A stretch of DNA of 64,000 nucleotides, from contig NZ_CP075583.1 in the NCBI RefSeq assembly GCF_023509035.1, positions 6,138,001 to 6,202,000 on the forward strand, in the 5' to 3' direction. The DNA is from Janthinobacterium lividum. Its GTDB lineage: Bacteria > Pseudomonadota > Gammaproteobacteria > Burkholderiales > Burkholderiaceae_D. Position numbers and translations under genes: made by a program. Positions 60,418-64,000 of the stretch are shown one piece after another. How positions within the stretch are numbered: position 1 is the first letter of the stretch; every line of letters starts with the position of its first letter. The notes under the pieces are model-generated. The model worked only from the letters and a program-made list of their open reading frames with translations, was not told where the DNA came from and searched no databases.

Positions 60418-61740
60418 GCTGTTCTCCAATCACTGTATTGTTTCCGGTATTTGCCACCACCACGGGTTCTTCCTCGCCAGGCACTTGCCCATCGACGGGG
60501 TCCCAGATCAGGCGCGGGTCGAACTGCATCGCCGCCAGCATGGTCAGCACCACCACGGCGCCAAAGGCCAGCGCGCCGGGACCTGCAGTGATCACGGCCA
60601 GCGACTTGAAGCGCACCAGCGCCACCGTCAGGGTGACGACGAAGATGTCGAGCATGGACCAGCGGCCGATGAATTCGACCATGCGGTACAAGATGGTGCG
60701 CTGGCGCGGCCGCCAGCGCGAACGCCGCTGCGCGGTGAAGGCCAGCAGCGCCAGCACGCCCAGCTTGAGCATGGGCACGACCACGCTGGCGATGAAAATG
60801 ATGATGGCCAGGCCCTTCGAGCCGCTGGTCCAGAACAGCACCACGCCGCTCATAATGGTGTCGTTTTGTGCGCCAAACAAGGAATACGTCACCATCACGG
60901 GCAGCAGGTTGGCGGGAATGTAGAGGATCATGGCGGCGATCAGCAAGGCCCAGGTGCGATTGATGCTGTCCGGTTTGCGCACGTGCAGAGCCGTGCCGCA
61001 GCGCACGCAAGCCACGTGCCTGCCCTTGCCCAAGGGTGGCGCCACCAGGCCGCAGGCATGGCAGGGCAACACCTTCTCGCCCGGCGCGAAGGCCTTGTAG
61101 CGGATGCCGGGCAGCGCTTGCCGCGTCAGGTCGTCACCCAGCTTCCACAGGGCCTTGGGATCGAACGAAACGACGATGGCCAGCATCAGGGTCAGCGCGC
61201 CAAACGCGAACAGCCCCGGTTGCGGCAACACCGTGGCCAGGCTGGTCATCTTGACGACGGTGATCAGGATGCCGATCATCAGCACCTCCGTCATGCCCCA
61301 TTCGCGCGCCGTCTGCACGGCGCGCAGCACGCGGTTGAAGCCCGGCACCTTGACGCCGCCGCGCAAACCCAATGCCACATACAGCAGCGAACCGAGTTCG
61401 ATGGCGGGAAAGAGAATGGTAAACAGGAAGACCATCGTCGCCACGATGTGCATCTGCTCGGACCACAGCACGCGGATGGAACCGAGCAAGGTGGCGCTGG
61501 AAGTGAGGCCATTGACGTCGAGTTCGACGATGGGGAAAAACTGGGCGATCAAAAGACAAAGGCGGCGCCCAGGGTCAGCGCCACCACCTTGGTCAATTCG
61601 GCCGATGCGCCCCGCGCGTGGGCGCCCCGGTACAGCACCGAGCGGCAACGGATGCAGCGCGCCTTTTCGCGGGGACGCAGCGGACGTTTGCGGTACAGCA
61701 CGCCGCAGTCATGACAGCTAATCAGGTCGTATCGGTGCAC
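60410..61740 (-). CDS. pqiA: PqiA, tandem-domain inner-membrane protein, frameshifted as read
   Basis: The intact gene would encode ~444 residues with two PqiA domains, each starting with a zinc-ribbon: CHDCGVLYRKRPL...CIRC and CHACGLVAPPL...CVRC, and eight membrane helices. As read the frame ends early in AAFVF-stop because the T4 run (A4 at 61551..61554 on the plus strand) lacks one base; five T residues give FVFLIAQFFPIVELDV. Start uncertain: GTG 61740 (MHRYDLIS) or TTG 61785, neither with a clear ribosome site. With PqiB and PqiC it moves lipids across the envelope. Confidence 0.85.
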
Positions 61741-61835
61741 AGTGTGAAGTTTGCCAGCGCCCGAAGCGCGACTATCCCATGTCAATGCCAGCCATCATAT
61801 TACAGAGTTGGCATTTTCCTGCACCTCAGCACTAT

Positions 61836-63188
61836 TTATTGTTCTGCGCCTAACAATGTCTCGACCGCACGGCCAATTTGCAGCACTCTTTCATCCGTGC
61901 CGGCCAGACCGCAAATGCCCAGCCCCACGGGCAGTTCGCCGTCGGCATGGCAAGGCAGCGACAGCGCGCAGCCGTCGAGGAAGTTGATCACGCTGGCGTT
62001 GCGCAACACGAGGCCATTCGTGGCAAAAAAAGTGGCGTCATCCGCTTCCAGGGGTGCGACTTCCGGCGCTAGAATAGCCACGCTGGGCATCAGCCAGGCA
62101 TCGAATGGCGCCAGACGCCGCCGGGCGATGGCGATCAGGCGCGCACGCGCATCGAGCAAGTCGATGTAGTCGGCCGCGCCTTGCTGCTGGCCGCGGCGGA
62201 TGCGCGCCGCCACGCGCTGGTCGTACTGCGCGCCCTTCTCTTCAAGCAACACCCTGTGCCAGTGCCAGGCTTCCGCCGCCACCAGGCCGCCGCCGCCATT
62301 CAACGTCGGCAGTTCCAGCAATTCGGGGAAATCGAACTGTTCCACCTGCGCGCCGGCTTGCCGCAGCTTGTCCAGTGCGGCGTCAAAAGCCTGCTGCACC
62401 TGCGGCGCCACGTGCGTACCGACGTAGTCAAGGGTAAAGCCGAAGCGCAAGCCTTTCAGTGCTGGCGCCTGCGCGCCGATGTCATGGCCCGACAGCGCTG
62501 CGTACAAAATGGCGCAGCAATCGACGCTGTGCGCGATGGGCCCGGCCGAGTCGAGGGAGCGCGACAGGGGCACCGTGCCGGCCAGCGACACGGAAGCCGC
62601 CGTCGGCTTGAAGCCCGTCAGGCCGCAAAAAGCGGACGGGATGCGGATCGAGCCGCCCGTGTCCGTGCCCAGCGCGCCGGCCGCCATCGTCAACGCCACC
62701 GTCACGGCGCCGCCAGAAGTGGAACCTCCCGCCACGCGTGCGCGGTCGTGCGGGTTGCGCGGCGTACCGTAATGGGGATTCAAGCCCAGGCCGGAAAACG
62801 CGAATTCGCTCATGTTGGTGCGTCCCAGCAGGATGGCGCCGGCCGCGCGCAGGCGCGCCACGGCGCCCGCATCGGCCACGGCGGGCGGCGCGTCGGCCAG
62901 CGCCAGCGAGGCGGCGCTGCTGACCTGCCCCCTGACGTCGAACAGGTCCTTGATCGAGATGGGCACGCCGGCCAGGGGCGAGGCAACGATACCGGCCGCG
63001 CGCGCCGCATCGCTGGCGCGTGCCTCGGCCAGCGCCTGTTCACCGTCGAGGCTGACATAAGCATGGCCGCCCTGCGCCCGGTGCGCCTCGGCGCGCGCCA
63101 GCATCTGCTCTGTCAGCTGCACGCTGGTGATGCGGCCAGCAGCCAGGTCGGCCGCCAGTTCGCGAATGGTCTTGGTCAGCTCGGTCAT
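61836..63188 (-). CDS. Amidase (amidase-signature family)
   Basis: The 450-residue serine hydrolase has the Lys-cisSer-Ser triad: Lys in SIKDLFDVRG, cis-Ser in VAGGSTSGGAV, nucleophile Ser in TDTGGSIRIPS. It hydrolyses an amide; the substrate is unknown. The ATG at 63188 sits after AGGA. It starts 4 bases after the DUF2848 stop, in a catabolic cluster with an MFS transporter. Confidence 0.9.
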   Translation of the reverse strand: MTELTKTIRELAADLAAGRITSVQLTEQMLARAEAHRAQGGHAYVSLDGEQALAEARASDAARAAGIVASPLAGVPISIKDLFDVRGQVSSAASLALADAPPAVADAGAVARLRAAGAILLGRTNMSEFAFSGLGLNPHYGTPRNPHDRARVAGGSTSGGAVTVALTMAAGALGTDTGGSIRIPSAFCGLTGFKPTAASVSLAGTVPLSRSLDSAGPIAHSVDCCAILYAALSGHDIGAQAPALKGLRFGFTLDYVGTHVAPQVQQAFDAALDKLRQAGAQVEQFDFPELLELPTLNGGGGLVAAEAWHWHRVLLEEKGAQYDQRVAARIRRGQQQGAADYIDLLDARARLIAIARRRLAPFDAWLMPSVAILAPEVAPLEADDATFFATNGLVLRNASVINFLDGCALSLPCHADGELPVGLGICGLAGTDERVLQIGRAVETLLGAEQ

Positions 63189-63192
63189 TCTC

Positions 63193-63870
63193 TTATCCTT
63201 CCACGGGCAGGGTTTGCACGGCATAGCGGTGCTGCAGGCGGCGCTGCAAGGCAGGATCATACAGCTCCAGCTCAAAGGCGTCGCCATGGCCCATCTCGCC
63301 GATGATCGGCTGCGTGCCGCAGAACATGGCGCTGCCCACAGGCAGGGTCGCCTGCCCCGTATAGCGCTGAATCAGGTCTTCCGGCGACAGCATACGCGTC
63401 ACGGGGCCGTCCTGGTACAGGGCGGGCACGCCGGCCCGTTCGCGCCAGGAGCGCATCTGCAACTGGTCCCAGTGGCCGGCCACGTCAGCATAGCGCCACA
63501 AGGTATCGCCCACGGGCTTGCCGCACATCTGCTTGGACACTGTCACGCCATAGCTTTCTACCTTGCGGTCCGTATGGTCGGAACCGATGCCCACCAGCAG
63601 GCCGTATCGCGTGGAAAACAGCACGAATTCCGCTTCGCCCGAGGAATCGCGGCCCGCCACTTCGATGGCGGCATCGCTGGACAGCAGCGCCGCCGCCACG
63701 CGGTAGAACGTCGGCACATTCTGGGGGCGCGCCACGCCGATGGCTTCCAGTTCGGCGATATGGTGTTCCACCATCGCCATGTCGCGGCCCGTCCAGCCGG
63801 CGATGATCAGGTGATCGATGTCGAAGGTGACGGGGCCGTGGCCTGCCAGTTGAAAACTTAATGTCGTCAT
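63193..63870 (-). CDS. DUF2848 family protein
   Basis: The 225-residue soluble protein matches DUF2848: FDIDHLIIAGWTGRD near the N-terminus, LVGIGSDHTDRKVE, SKQMCGKPVG and AMFCGTQPIIGEM. The fold resembles fumarylacetoacetate-hydrolase-type enzymes, with conserved Asp, His and Glu that could hold a metal. It sits between an MFS transporter and an amidase and probably takes part in the same breakdown route. Start has GAGG nine bases upstream. Confidence 0.82.
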   Translation of the reverse strand: MTTLSFQLAGHGPVTFDIDHLIIAGWTGRDMAMVEHHIAELEAIGVARPQNVPTFYRVAAALLSSDAAIEVAGRDSSGEAEFVLFSTRYGLLVGIGSDHTDRKVESYGVTVSKQMCGKPVGDTLWRYADVAGHWDQLQMRSWRERAGVPALYQDGPVTRMLSPEDLIQRYTGQATLPVGSAMFCGTQPIIGEMGHGDAFELELYDPALQRRLQHRYAVQTLPVEG

Positions 63871-63874
63871 GATG

Positions 63875-64000
63875 TTATTCCTCAAGAGGGCCGCGGCCCG
63901 TTTCTCTGGCCGCGAAGACGGCGGCGCCGGTGATCAGCAAGGCCGCCGCCACATACAGCGAGACAGCCATGGTGCTGTTGTATGAGCGGTACAGGCTGGC
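63875..64000 (-). CDS. MFS transporter, C-terminal end
   Basis: The last 41 residues of a protein that continues past the right edge: a final membrane helix (VSLYVAAALLITGAAVFAA) followed by RETGRGPLEE, the usual end of metabolite:H+ symporters. It ends 4 bases before the DUF2848 ATG and is the first known gene of that operon. Confidence 0.7.
   Translation of the reverse strand, partial: ASLYRSYNSTMAVSLYVAAALLITGAAVFAARETGRGPLEE

Overview
The window is about 64 kb of GC-rich chromosome from a betaproteobacterium. The most likely source is Oxalobacteraceae, Janthinobacterium or a close relative. The basis is the gene order rplU-rpmA-obgE-proB and glnA-(DUF4124)-ntrB-ntrC, the stand-alone rsxB-nth pair, and overall protein resemblance. 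No search was run, so the genus is an inference. I see no insertion sequence, prophage, integrase, CRISPR array or rRNA operon. One tRNA (Pro, CGG) is present.

Layout. 1-4.4 kb: end of an FAD-dependent oxidoreductase and a TonB-dependent receptor. 4.4-12.1 kb: a GAF sensor kinase, corA, and the nitrogen-control block glnA-DUF4124-ntrB-ntrC with a sigma-54 promoter and NtrC enhancer boxes. 12.1-18.3 kb: rhodanese, a TAXI-type binding protein, GST and a large bifunctional penicillin-binding protein. 18.7-23.2 kb: five tightly packed genes (beta-propeller, polysaccharide deacetylase, sterol-desaturase-like enzyme, EI24 membrane protein, CinA-like protein). 23.4-28.6 kb: FKBP, a broken acyl-CoA-binding-protein gene, the proVWX betaine transporter and a PHA-granule protein. 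28.8-32.7 kb: an M4-like protease in frame with an emfourin-like inhibitor, fdxA and a frameshifted phaZ. 32.8-38.7 kb: a Tat-type DOPA-dioxygenase-like protein, a TonB receptor, a periplasmic binding protein and rsxB-nth. 38.7-43.4 kb: proB, obgE, rpmA, rplU and ispB. 43.5-45.1 kb: arsRCH. 45.2-48.9 kb: an AsmA-like protein, tRNA-Pro and a GntP permease. 48.9-53.7 kb: the catechol-branch genes catB-catC-pcaD with an SSS transporter and divergent catR. 53.7-61.7 kb: a small cysteine protein, a PepSY/TonB-receptor/DUF2946 metal-uptake group and pqiABC. 61.8-64 kb: amidase, DUF2848 and the end of an MFS transporter.

How the genes work together. NtrB/NtrC and sigma-54 should control glnA and, by read-through, their own genes. 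CatR should control catB-catC-pcaD and itself through an ATAC-N7-GTAT site. ArsR should repress arsCH through a 24-bp palindrome that lies directly against its start codon.

Main oddity. Several genes are interrupted by single-base length changes in homopolymers or short repeats: phaZ twice, the rsxB tail, asmA, pqiA, and possibly the M4 protease. One more gene (ACBP) has an in-frame stop at codon 4. The clustering of run-length indels points first to sequencing or assembly error, so the apparent RsxB-Nth and protease-inhibitor fusions should be read with that in mind.
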